NCBI GenBank assembly: GCA_027618855.1
Contig: JAQCID010000017.1
Coordinates: forward strand, 1-11,523
Direction of reading: 5' to 3'
Source: Bacteroidota bacterium
GTDB lineage: Bacteria > Bacteroidota > Bacteroidia > Flavobacteriales_D > Sanyastnellaceae
DNA: 11,523 nucleotides
Positions 1-8,049 of this stretch are shown here, in pieces. Position 1 is the stretch's first letter, and every line of letters begins with the position of its first letter. The notes under the pieces are model-generated. The model was not told the DNA's origin. It did not search any database and saw only the letters and a program-made list of their open reading frames with translations. A program made the translations under genes and the position numbers.

Positions 1-1
1 G

Positions 2-433
2 GATCCAGCTGCTGGTCCTGTTGCTTCGGACAATGGCGATGGTTCTTGGACCTTTACTTTTGATCCTGCACCTACCGATAATATGGAATATTTATTAGTT
101 GTAGATGGTGTTCAGGAGGATTTAGTTCCAACAGGAACAGCTTCAGGTGATTGGTCATGTTCACCAGTTACTGATTACTGGTCTTATGCAAATAGATTAT
201 GGACAGTAGGTTCGGGTGATGTGACAAATGTTTATGGAACTTGTGGAGTATGTACCGTACTTGGATGTATGTATGCAAATGCGGACAACTACAATGCACT
301 TGCTGTGGACGACGACGGCTCATGTGTTTTTCCAAATACCTCAACTTGTTTGGGTGATTTAGATGGAGATAATACAGCGGGAACTTCAGACCTTTTGGCT
401 TTGTTGTCTTCGTTTGGAACTGTTTGTGACTAA
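2..433 (+). CDS. Exported protein with cysteine-framed dockerin-like tail (3' end only)
   Basis: The frame is open through the left edge, so only the last 143 codons are present and the start and any signal peptide lie outside the window. Three parts are visible. First comes a beta-rich segment (GDGSWTFTFDPAP, YLLVVDGVQEDL, DYWSYANRLW) that resembles repeated extracellular modules of marine Bacteroidota, perhaps carbohydrate-binding (recalled resemblance, not tested). Next, at 263-325, is a GC-x-NADNYN-x-DDDGSC motif of a type common in marine secreted proteins. Last, at 347-430, is a 28-residue tail with one dockerin/EF-hand-like loop (D-L-D-G-D-N-T-A-G-T-S-D), a DLLALL helix and flanking cysteines. 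The giant protein encoded on the opposite strand ends in the same tail. The gene converges on the M28 peptidase gene with only 14 bases between stops, and no terminator hairpin is seen there. An internal ATG at 83 is unlikely to be the start, because domain-like sequence continues upstream of it. The function of the whole protein is unknown. Confidence 0.85.
   Translation, partial: DPAAGPVASDNGDGSWTFTFDPAPTDNMEYLLVVDGVQEDLVPTGTASGDWSCSPVTDYWSYANRLWTVGSGDVTNVYGTCGVCTVLGCMYANADNYNALAVDDDGSCVFPNTSTCLGDLDGDNTAGTSDLLALLSSFGTVCD
347..430 (+). other. 28-residue dockerin-like C-terminal tail, copy 1
   Basis: This is the final 28 codons of the left partial gene. It begins with Cys and has Cys as its penultimate residue, followed by a terminal Asp. 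Between them lie an EF-hand-type loop with acidic residues at loop positions 1, 3, 5 and 12, then DLLALL and a SSFG turn. The spacing matches the tail of the giant protein residue for residue. Dockerin-type loops bind calcium; a sorting, anchoring or docking role is inference. Confidence 0.75.
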
Positions 434-447
434 ACTGCAAAGAGCGT

Positions 448-1890
448 TTATGGGGCAGGGATGTATTTGTCGATGAGCATAATCATTGATGCCATGGTGG
501 CTGCCCCCAATTCCAATTCTCTTTTGTGGACGTTTTCAAAAACGTCTGAAGTACTGTGGTGGAAATCAAAGTAACGTTGGCCATCTGGGACGAGCCCTAT
601 TAACAATGGGCGTCTGTCAAGTTCCTTTAATGGACCGATGTCAACTCCGGACCATCCTTTCTTGAATCGGTGTATGTTGTATTGCTCGAAAAGAGGCTTC
701 CAGCTTTTTACGATGTCAACAAGGGTGTCTGTGGCGTCCATACTGAATCCGCGTGGACTAAACCCTCCCGCATCGGACTCCATGGCTGCCACGTAAACGT
801 GTTCGTTTTTTGCGAGTTCAGAAGCAGCGATTTCGGCGTATTTAATTCCACCTCGATTTCCATTTTCCTCGTTAATAAAAAGGACGAACCTGATTGTTCT
901 GCGGGGCGTATATCCAATGGCTTTCAGGACGCGTAGTACTTCTATGGTATGAACGATGCCAGCGCCGTCATCGTGAGCGCCCTCTCCGATGTCCCATGAG
1001 TCGAGATGTCCCCCGAGGGTGATAATTTCATTCGGCAATTCCGATCCAGTCCATTCTCCGATTACGTTTCCTTGCTCTACATCTGGCAAAGCCTCACAGT
1101 TCATTTGGAATGTTACTTGAAGTTTAGGGTCTGTTTGATAGAGCTGGGCCAGTTTTCGAGCATCTACAGTTGAAATGGCTGCGGCTGGGATTCGAGGGAC
1201 ATCCTCAGAGTAGTACATCGCACCCGTATGAGGCAATGTGTCCAGTGAATGTGTGAGAGATCGTACCAACGCCCCAACAGCTCCTGCTTTCGATGCGTGA
1301 ATCGCGCCTTGACCTCTTTGGTCGTTTGCCCCGCCATATGCAGAACCTGTATTGATGAGGACAGGATCCATTGCGCGATTGAACAGTACAATTTTACCTT
1401 TTGTTTTACGCCTTGGCATGGTGTCTAGGTCGCTAAGGTGTTTGACCACAATTATTTCAGCAGTCACAGGGGAGTTGTGCGGCGTTTCAATAGAGCCGCC
1501 CAAAGCGGTAATGTGAAGGTTGTGCTTCTCACCAGAGGACATTTCTACAGACGCATTTGCGATATCGCCTCTTGTCCAGCTAGGGACAGTTACGGGCATA
1601 ACGTAAACGTGATCAGCACCGTAGTTGCGTAGTAATTCAGCACCCCATTCTATAGCTTTTGCAGCCTCTGGAGATCCACTTAGACGGTGGCCTATCGTTT
1701 TTGTGAGTACACGTAAGTTCTCGTAAGCTTCCCCATTTGTAAGAACCTCATCGTAAATGGAGCGGATCACAGCGGAATCTGATGGTGCAGAAGTTTGTCC
1801 TAGGAGCGTTCCAAATCCATGAAGAAAAAGAAAACAGCCACCAAGCGAAATCGACTTAGTGACTGCTTTCAAATATTTGCGATTGTTCAT
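448..1890 (-). CDS. Secreted M28-family zinc metallopeptidase, carboxypeptidase Q-like
   Basis: A predicted exported di-zinc exopeptidase of 480 residues. An N-terminal signal peptide (about residues 1-31, hydrophobic LGGCFLFLHGFGTLLG) is followed by a peptidase domain with a protease-associated-type insert around residues 130-270. The M28 metal site is complete: GGHLDSW (His295), HDDGAG (Asp307/308), NEENGN (catalytic Glu341 and ligand Glu342), ESDAGG (Asp373) and FHHSTSD (His444/445). The order and wording of these blocks closely follow vertebrate carboxypeptidase Q, which cleaves unsubstituted dipeptides, so a periplasmic or extracellular role in peptide breakdown is likely. The exact substrate cannot be read from sequence. 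The gene lies 38 bases downstream of the giant surface-protein gene on the same strand, so co-transcription is plausible. Unlike its two neighbours it lacks the dockerin-like tail and ends at DKYIPAP. No Shine-Dalgarno-like sequence precedes the start, as is usual for Bacteroidota. Confidence 0.93.
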   Translation of the reverse strand: MNNRKYLKAVTKSISLGGCFLFLHGFGTLLGQTSAPSDSAVIRSIYDEVLTNGEAYENLRVLTKTIGHRLSGSPEAAKAIEWGAELLRNYGADHVYVMPVTVPSWTRGDIANASVEMSSGEKHNLHITALGGSIETPHNSPVTAEIIVVKHLSDLDTMPRRKTKGKIVLFNRAMDPVLINTGSAYGGANDQRGQGAIHASKAGAVGALVRSLTHSLDTLPHTGAMYYSEDVPRIPAAAISTVDARKLAQLYQTDPKLQVTFQMNCEALPDVEQGNVIGEWTGSELPNEIITLGGHLDSWDIGEGAHDDGAGIVHTIEVLRVLKAIGYTPRRTIRFVLFINEENGNRGGIKYAEIAASELAKNEHVYVAAMESDAGGFSPRGFSMDATDTLVDIVKSWKPLFEQYNIHRFKKGWSGVDIGPLKELDRRPLLIGLVPDGQRYFDFHHSTSDVFENVHKRELELGAATMASMIMLIDKYIPAP

Positions 1891-1928
1891 GCGTGCAATC
1901 TACTCCAAACTCTGTGAGATGTATATAC

Positions 1929-4900
1929 CTACTCGCAAGCACCACCATAAGCGCCGAGAAGCTCCAAGAGATCTATGACTCCTATAAATCCATCGAGGTC
2001 ATAGTCACCAGTGCACACGACTTCTACAACACCACAGGATACATTTATTGTGTGACAAATTGTATATGCAGAGGGTCCAAATTTCCCTTCATCACAACAA
2101 TAAACAGTCAGACAAACCTCGTAGTTCCCTCCTGAATTGTAGCAATGTATCGGACAGTCAGGAAGAGAAGGGTTGTAGATGTTTCCATCTCCGAAATCCC
2201 AGCTTATACAAATATTCGTATCTTGTCCGGTGAGATTTATAGGGCAAAACCACATCTGATCACATCCTGTAGTAGGGCAATTCATATTTGTTCCCCATTC
2301 AAAGTCAATGTCCTGAGGAATCTCACATCCACCCCCATTGCATATGACGGTTTCTGTAAACGTCCAAGATTGTGTCTGACCTTGAGCACAACAAAATACG
2401 TCCAAAGTAACAGTGTATGTTCCTTCAGATGGGAAGCAATGCGAATATCCATAAGGGAAACCCACATTTTGCAAAGGAGCAGAGTCATCTCCCCAGTCAA
2501 TGTTAATGCAGAGGTCGAACAGATCAACTTGGCAGCTGCTTAATATTACGGGTGAAAGTCCATACTCACAACAGATATTTCCATCGGCATCAGTGGATGT
2601 ACCAAGGTCAACGAGGCCCAGCCCCACTTCTAAATTGCTGCAATTGACGAAACAGTCATCCGACACGACAGGTTCTTGACAACAATTTACGACGACTTCA
2701 TGACAGTGTTCGGAACTGCAGATTTCGCCCAGCGTTGAAACGCCTTCAATTGAATAACAAACCTCGTATACACCAGGGTTTAAGTCGAAGCTGAAGTTGT
2801 ATCCACCACCATAGCTTAAGCTACTTAAATTGACGAGGTTGCCGCTGTTCTCTACCCCTATAATAGTATACTCAGGGTTTTGATACGACACCATATTGGG
2901 TCCTAAAAATTGTGTGCCTGTAAATTCGATGTGACATTTATCTGCTCCCGGGACTTCAGTAATGGCTTCCCAGAACGAATTTCTCACATAGCAATCGGGA
3001 ACACAATCGCAAAATGCAGTTGCATTGAATCCGTATGCATTCGATCCATCGTCGCAACATTTAATTTTCACAGTCACTGGATAGTCAGTACACCCATCGG
3101 TATAACAATGTTCTACGGGTGATCCCAAAGGAAGGTTGGTTTGAATGGTTCCGTCTCCCCAGATTATATCCATACACAATGTGCTTGGATTTGCGCCATT
3201 TGCAGATGAAATCAATGGATTTACAGACCAAAGACAGCATGCCACATCCTCATTCACTCCATCACCATCAATGTCAGTAGAATAAATAGATGTCCCTAAT
3301 GACAGAAGCTGTAAGTCTAGCATATCGGGTTCAGAAAACTGGCAACTGTCGCAGTTGATGAATTCCATCTCTAAAAGTCCAGACGTTTTCGGACAACCAT
3401 AAATGTTTTCAGCTGTAAGAGAATAGTCTCCATCCTGAGTCATCGTGATGCATCTCGTCATCCCTACGATTGTAGAAACATTCGATCCCGGTGGGATGTA
3501 ATTCCATTCATAGCTTGCAAGCCCAAGTGGTCCACAGACTGTTTTTCCAGAATCACAAGCCATATAGCAACCTGTTGGAACTTCACATAGATTTGGGCAA
3601 GGGTGAACGGTCTCATTTGCAGAACCTTTACATCCTGTGAGCGGATCTATTGCAACGACAGTGTAGATCCCTTCAGACAAGGTTGTAAAGGTTTGTCCTG
3701 TTTGTCCTCCAGTCCAAACATAATTAAGCAAAGGATCTAATGGGTCAACGAACAGTGTGACTTCTGAGCCCTCACAGGGTGGGTCAGGAAAGGTTCCTAT
3801 TTGTACTGTTGGACTTTGCTCAACCGTGATTGCGAGGTCATATGTATTGCTACAACCTGAAATGGGATCAGTGACTTTCAATAAGATCAAATCACTGCCA
3901 GATATTTGAGAAGAACAAACCTCGATGGACATTGTAGATCCGAGCAACGTGTTCGCCATATTGAACCATTGGTAGATGTAATTGCCACTCGGTGCGATTA
4001 GATCGGTGCAGTCACCGTCACAAAGAATACTTGGTCCCGTGATAAATGCAGGAACCAATGGCCACTGTTGTACAAGCACGGGGTCAATATCTGTTGAACA
4101 TCCAGTGACAGGATTGAAAATTGTAGCACCGTATTCTCCTACAGTGCTTACATCTAAAGATGTTCCAGACCCAACAGGAGTTCCGGGGTCAGTAGACCAC
4201 CATGTGACTTGTGAAGGCGGAAGAGGGAAAACCTCAAGTGTTTCGGTAAATCCAAAGCAAAACATAAAGTCTCCATCCAAAGATGTTATTGTGTTTCCAG
4301 GTGGCAAGTCATTCACAACAATGTTTATGCTGTTTGTAAACTGACATCCATTTACATGAGTCGCTACAACGCTCACAACAGGGTTGTAAGCTCCGTTCTG
4401 CGCTTGTGTAAATGGGTTTTGTGCATATGCATGTTGCGGACTCGCACCATCAAAAACGGTATTGTCATTTGCCCCTACCGCTGTGTCGTCAAAATTCCAG
4501 TCAAAACTCACGGCACCCGCACATGTTGCTGAGAAAGCTCCAGATTCTTCAAGACAAAGAGGAGTGGGGCCACTTATTGTAACGGGCCCTGGAATGGTGA
4601 CTGCCTGCGTGAAATCGTCGATACACCCAGAGGAATGTGTCGCAGTTAAGTATGCCGTATAAGGAGACCCTAAAGTTAAGCTTCCAAAACAAGCAGGTGA
4701 AAGAGTGCTGTTGTTTGGCCCTACAGTGAAATTAATAGCACTGATAGACGTCCCTGGCAGGTATGCTGTCTCATCTGTTAAGCACAATTGTGGTGCATCA
4801 GTAGGATTGGGGGCACAACTCACCTCAGTTCCGAATTGAGCGATCATCGCCACCTCGACAACGATCATTTCAGATACACTGCAAAATGCCGTGCCTGCAG

Positions 4901-7900
4901 CATTTGGAACTTGGCCAGACATAAGAACATTGTAATATCCGATTTCTGTGTACGTATGTGTTGTTGGATTTGAAGATGATCCACTTAAATCACCGAAATT
5001 CCAATTAACATTGGTGACATTTGTAGAGCTTCCTGAAGAACTGAATGCCCAAGTATCACAATAGCCTCCGGAAAGCAACGCTGAAGGCGCTAAGGAATAC
5101 GTCTCTAGATCACAGCAGGGACCAGTGCAGGGGCCGCCTCCACCTACCTCATAAATCGTGAGAGATTCTGTATTTGTACAGCCAGACGAAATCTCAGTAA
5201 TCGTGAGGGTATAGGTGTAGGAATTAGGTAAAGTTCCTCCTTGCCAGTTGTGCGTAATCGTAGGAGTTGTTGCTCCTCCTGGGCTCCAGCTGTAGCTGTA
5301 GTTCGGGTTGTATGGAGCAACTATTTCAGTGGAACCAGGGACTCCGTTCACGAGTGTGTTCGGGCCATTTGTTGTCAAATTCAGCATAGGAGCAGGTAAA
5401 ATTGAAATTGTGGCTCCACCCGAAGAAGCGCATCCATTGATGTCAATCGTGTTTGCGATATAATCTCCTGCACTTGAAGTAGTAATTGAACTTGTCGTTT
5501 GTAAAGATCCAACCCAATTGAATGGTGAGATAAATGATCCAGCATTACTTACGGCTACGGTTCCAGATGTTCCTACGCAGAAGTCGGTTCCGACAACTGT
5601 AGGAACGATTGCTCGATTCAGGCTGATTCCCATGGTGTATATGGTCGTAATGCCACATAATTCAACTGTGGCTGTAACCGTTGTAGTCACAGAATTGCTG
5701 GGGATGTCATTCCATTGTACCGTCATGTTATCTGTTCCCTGACCACCTACCACACTTCCGTATTGAGGAAGGTCTACCGTCCAGTGAATCGTTGCGTCTG
5801 GGTGGATGTCCGAAATCGAATAATTTGCGATTTCGTTTGCACATGGTGCATCAAGAGATGTGATTGCAACTGCTGGGCCATGCGTACGTTCTTCAACGAC
5901 CAATGTGAAAGGATTTGAATTGCAGTAAGGTGCATCAGCCATTTGATAAACAACCTCTAAATTGAAGAGTCCGGACATGCCCCATGTGACCTCTGTATAT
6001 AAACCCACAGCAGGGTTTGCAGACGGCAGCCCCCCGCCAGGGTTTGTGCTGCTTGGCGTCCAAATAGCATTTAGTCCTTGACTTGCTGCGACTTCGTATA
6101 TGTAACTAGGTGAATTCACACAAACCTCGATTGGCCCGGTGACGGCAGTAGGGGGGGCAACTTCATGGACAGTGACAAAGGAAGTCACTGTTGAATTGCA
6201 GTATAAATCTGGATTGGCGGCATTGAGATCTGCAGTTACAGTATAAGTGCCACTTGAGGTCCATGTGATCTCTGCGGTATTTCCGGTCACGTTTTGAGCC
6301 AAACCTCCTGAATTCGTCCAGTCAAAAACGCCACCCAAACTTCCAGAAGCAGTAAAGATTGTCGTTGCATCTATACAAACATCCAATGTGGATGGGGACA
6401 CGAAAAACTTGGGTTTGACTTCGACATTTAATGTCGCAAACCCAGTACAGTCATTGGGTCCATGTCCAGGTAAATTTTGCAGAAAATCACTTGTATATGT
6501 GACATCGATTGTTCCAATTCCCGAATTGTACCACTGAATAGTTGCGATAGAACCCTCTTGATGAATAAGAGTGCCACCTGTCACGGACCAGTCATAATCT
6601 ACACTGATCCATTTGGTTAAATCATATGAAGCAATTTCTCCTTGACAAACGATTTCAGGCCCATTAATGGACCCGTTAATGGGGATGATGGGCACCTGAA
6701 CTGATGTAGGGGTGTTACAGTGAGCAGGCATGCAGTCTTCCACCATCAATTCCACCGTTCCATATGGGCCTAGTCCCCATTGTACGAATATTTCGTTTGT
6801 TCCTTGTCCGGTGAAAGAGAGAATCGGAGCACCCAGAGCATCGAAAACGGACCAGACGTAAATATCGCAGTCAGCGTTTGTGAAATAAGATGACGTGTCG
6901 TTTTCACATAGAGTTGAGATACATTGGATATCTGGACCGACAAGGTTGTCAACGAGGATTTCTTCTGTGTATGTGTCTGAACATGTGCAAAGTACATTTC
7001 CCTCGGGGCCGATGATGTCACTAAACACAGTTAAAGTAACGTCATATGTGCCAGGGGTAGTGTAGGGGTGTGAAGGATTGGTTTGCGCATTGTACGTATC
7101 AGATAGTCCATCTCCCCAATCCCAAACATAATTTGTTGCTCCTGGGCTGCTTAAGTCTGTAAACTGAAGGACATTGTTTAAACAAACATATCCTGCAGAG
7201 CTGAACAGTGCCTCAGGCCCTTCAAGGATTTCAATACAGATGCTATATGTAATCGGGGTGAAATTGGGGTCAATATTTGAAATGGTGACAGAAATGTTGC
7301 CCGATCCGTTTGGACCCCATTCTACGTGGGCTTCTGGTGTGTTTTGGCCAGAGGCCAAAACCCCTCCTTGAACAACCCAATCATAAAGAAATCCACCGCT
7401 TCCAAAGACTGGAGCAAAAGCGACCAGTGAAGAATTTTCACACACTTGGATACATTCAACTTGTGATGCAGTTCCATCAGGATCAATTGGGGAAGAGAAC
7501 GCAGGATCTGAGAAGTCGATTAATCCGCAATCTTGACCACACTCAATCGTGAGATTGATGTTGCCGGTGCAATACATCGTGGTATCGCCAGATTGATACG
7601 ACAGCGTATATGGGAGAACGTGATTTCCACAACAGGCTTCTTGAGTTGCATCAGGAGACAGTATGATATCCCATTGATTAATAAGACAACCATCAGGAAA
7701 AAACCCTAAAAAGGCTTCGTTAATACTGGTGATTTGATGAAAACATCCACTGTCACCGATCGAAGCAGAACAATAAGATTGGTCCCAGAAAACAATTCCA
7801 TCATCTAAAAGTGCTTGATAAAGATCGAATACGACTTCTCCAGGCGCGAATGCAACAGTTACATCGTAAGTTGGCCAAATACATGGGTTTTGTTCTTCCT

Positions 7901-7961
7901 GTGCAGCCGAAATAAATATGGCCAAAAATGCAAGTAGGAGGGTGGATAATGAGGTTTTCAT
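1929..7961 (-). CDS. Giant multi-PKD/Ig-like surface protein with dockerin-like tail
   Basis: A 2010-residue exported protein, probably a surface or secreted adhesin-type or scaffold protein (inference). The signal peptide is residues 1 to about 20. A cysteine-rich N-terminal region of unknown fold follows (about 21-165). Then comes a long run of beta-sandwich modules. Several are PKD-like repeats with a CxGxxxxY start and a later W, G or QW strand, at about 166-246, 346-410, 432-515, 522-598, 606-695 and 700-780. Classical or near-classical PKD cores lie at WDWGDG (280-285), WNFGD (987-991) and WNFDD (1155-1159). More Ig-like units occupy about 1290-1540. The C-terminal 1540-1976 holds four cysteine-rich units, three of them with W(D/N)xGD-type PKD cores (WGDG 1601, WGDD 1823, WDFGDG 1921). 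The protein ends in a 28-residue dockerin-like tail (1983-2010). There is no recognisable Type IX secretion tail, transmembrane anchor or catalytic motif. The frame is intact throughout. The ligand is unknown; domain limits are by eye. Confidence 0.93.
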   Translation of the reverse strand: MKTSLSTLLLAFLAIFISAAQEEQNPCIWPTYDVTVAFAPGEVVFDLYQALLDDGIVFWDQSYCSASIGDSGCFHQITSINEAFLGFFPDGCLINQWDIILSPDATQEACCGNHVLPYTLSYQSGDTTMYCTGNINLTIECGQDCGLIDFSDPAFSSPIDPDGTASQVECIQVCENSSLVAFAPVFGSGGFLYDWVVQGGVLASGQNTPEAHVEWGPNGSGNISVTISNIDPNFTPITYSICIEILEGPEALFSSAGYVCLNNVLQFTDLSSPGATNYVWDWGDGLSDTYNAQTNPSHPYTTPGTYDVTLTVFSDIIGPEGNVLCTCSDTYTEEILVDNLVGPDIQCISTLCENDTSSYFTNADCDIYVWSVFDALGAPILSFTGQGTNEIFVQWGLGPYGTVELMVEDCMPAHCNTPTSVQVPIIPINGSINGPEIVCQGEIASYDLTKWISVDYDWSVTGGTLIHQEGSIATIQWYNSGIGTIDVTYTSDFLQNLPGHGPNDCTGFATLNVEVKPKFFVSPSTLDVCIDATTIFTASGSLGGVFDWTNSGGLAQNVTGNTAEITWTSSGTYTVTADLNAANPDLYCNSTVTSFVTVHEVAPPTAVTGPIEVCVNSPSYIYEVAASQGLNAIWTPSSTNPGGGLPSANPAVGLYTEVTWGMSGLFNLEVVYQMADAPYCNSNPFTLVVEERTHGPAVAITSLDAPCANEIANYSISDIHPDATIHWTVDLPQYGSVVGGQGTDNMTVQWNDIPSNSVTTTVTATVELCGITTIYTMGISLNRAIVPTVVGTDFCVGTSGTVAVSNAGSFISPFNWVGSLQTTSSITTSSAGDYIANTIDINGCASSGGATISILPAPMLNLTTNGPNTLVNGVPGSTEIVAPYNPNYSYSWSPGGATTPTITHNWQGGTLPNSYTYTLTITEISSGCTNTESLTIYEVGGGGPCTGPCCDLETYSLAPSALLSGGYCDTWAFSSSGSSTNVTNVNWNFGDLSGSSSNPTTHTYTEIGYYNVLMSGQVPNAAGTAFCSVSEMIVVEVAMIAQFGTEVSCAPNPTDAPQLCLTDETAYLPGTSISAINFTVGPNNSTLSPACFGSLTLGSPYTAYLTATHSSGCIDDFTQAVTIPGPVTISGPTPLCLEESGAFSATCAGAVSFDWNFDDTAVGANDNTVFDGASPQHAYAQNPFTQAQNGAYNPVVSVVATHVNGCQFTNSINIVVNDLPPGNTITSLDGDFMFCFGFTETLEVFPLPPSQVTWWSTDPGTPVGSGTSLDVSTVGEYGATIFNPVTGCSTDIDPVLVQQWPLVPAFITGPSILCDGDCTDLIAPSGNYIYQWFNMANTLLGSTMSIEVCSSQISGSDLILLKVTDPISGCSNTYDLAITVEQSPTVQIGTFPDPPCEGSEVTLFVDPLDPLLNYVWTGGQTGQTFTTLSEGIYTVVAIDPLTGCKGSANETVHPCPNLCEVPTGCYMACDSGKTVCGPLGLASYEWNYIPPGSNVSTIVGMTRCITMTQDGDYSLTAENIYGCPKTSGLLEMEFINCDSCQFSEPDMLDLQLLSLGTSIYSTDIDGDGVNEDVACCLWSVNPLISSANGANPSTLCMDIIWGDGTIQTNLPLGSPVEHCYTDGCTDYPVTVKIKCCDDGSNAYGFNATAFCDCVPDCYVRNSFWEAITEVPGADKCHIEFTGTQFLGPNMVSYQNPEYTIIGVENSGNLVNLSSLSYGGGYNFSFDLNPGVYEVCYSIEGVSTLGEICSSEHCHEVVVNCCQEPVVSDDCFVNCSNLEVGLGLVDLGTSTDADGNICCEYGLSPVILSSCQVDLFDLCINIDWGDDSAPLQNVGFPYGYSHCFPSEGTYTVTLDVFCCAQGQTQSWTFTETVICNGGGCEIPQDIDFEWGTNMNCPTTGCDQMWFCPINLTGQDTNICISWDFGDGNIYNPSLPDCPIHCYNSGGNYEVCLTVYCCDEGKFGPSAYTICHTINVSCGVVEVVCTGDYDLDGFIGVIDLLELLGAYGGACE
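1932..2015 (-). other. 28-residue dockerin-like C-terminal tail, copy 2
   Basis: These are residues 1983-2010 of the giant protein. The loop is D1986, D1988, D1990 and D1997 with Gly at 1991, the standard EF-hand/dockerin spacing. It is followed by DLLELLGAYG and a closing Cys2009-Glu2010, with Cys1983 opening the module. It has the same length and the same positions of both cysteines, loop acids, Leu pairs and terminal acidic residue as the tail of the left-edge protein. Only one loop is present, whereas true cellulosomal dockerins carry two, so classical cohesin binding is not implied. Confidence 0.75.
2037..3338 (-). repeat. Four diverged cysteine-rich modules in the giant protein
   Basis: Protein-level repeats of roughly 100-115 residues at about 1540-1653 (A), 1654-1761 (B), 1774-1874 (C) and 1879-1976 (D). 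A, C and D share a Cys four or five residues before a W-x-(F)-G-D core, an HC pair about 14-19 residues after it, a YxV strand, and a CC pair (1635/1636, 1857/1858, 1955/1956). A and C also share an upstream LGTS-D-x-DG loop followed by CC (1575/1576, 1797/1798). B keeps a GVYEVCYS strand and a closing CC but lacks the W-G-D core. The copies are strongly diverged in DNA, so they are old duplications. The paired cysteines suggest disulfide-stabilised PKD folds outside the cytoplasm (inference). Confidence 0.7.
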
Positions 7962-8021
7962 TATGTGTGGAGTTATAGCGATTCATCTCAATTAGCAAAT
8001 AATTTTTGAACATTCCTAATT

Positions 8022-8029
8022 TATATTTG
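8022..8029 (+). promoter_or_regulatory. Possible Bacteroidota -7 promoter element for the threonine aldolase gene
   Basis: TATATTTG matches the TAnnTTTG consensus of the primary Bacteroidota sigma factor and lies 20 bases before the aldolase ATG, which would give a short AT-rich leader. A TTTG occurs upstream at 8005-8008, but the gap of 13 bases is shorter than the usual roughly 19-21, so the -33 box is not convincing. No comparable element was found on the minus strand for the divergent giant gene within the same 88-base intergenic region. Confidence 0.4.
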
Positions 8030-8049
8030 TTTAATATTTAAAAACATTC

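Noticed and set aside
1..6. The window begins exactly at a BamHI site (GGATCC), as a cloned insert end might.
   Set aside because: GGATCC also occurs internally near 1373 and 8694, and the reading frame runs cleanly through the edge. Nothing shows that this is a cloning junction.
1932..2015. Classical cellulosomal dockerin with a cohesin partner.
   Set aside because: Only one calcium loop is present, while cellulosomal dockerins have two. No cohesin-like or glycoside hydrolase gene is seen in the window.
3901..3916. A 16-base stretch (GATATTTGAGAAGAAC) occurs here and again at 11329-11344.
   Set aside because: Both copies encode SSQIS in unrelated proteins on the minus strand, with no further similarity on either side. 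It is a short coincidence of codon choice and not a mobile or regulatory repeat.
3982..4344. Plus-strand open frame of 120 codons inside the giant gene, and similar frames elsewhere.
   Set aside because: It is fully contained in a convincing minus-strand gene with domain structure throughout, and its own translation has no recognisable features.
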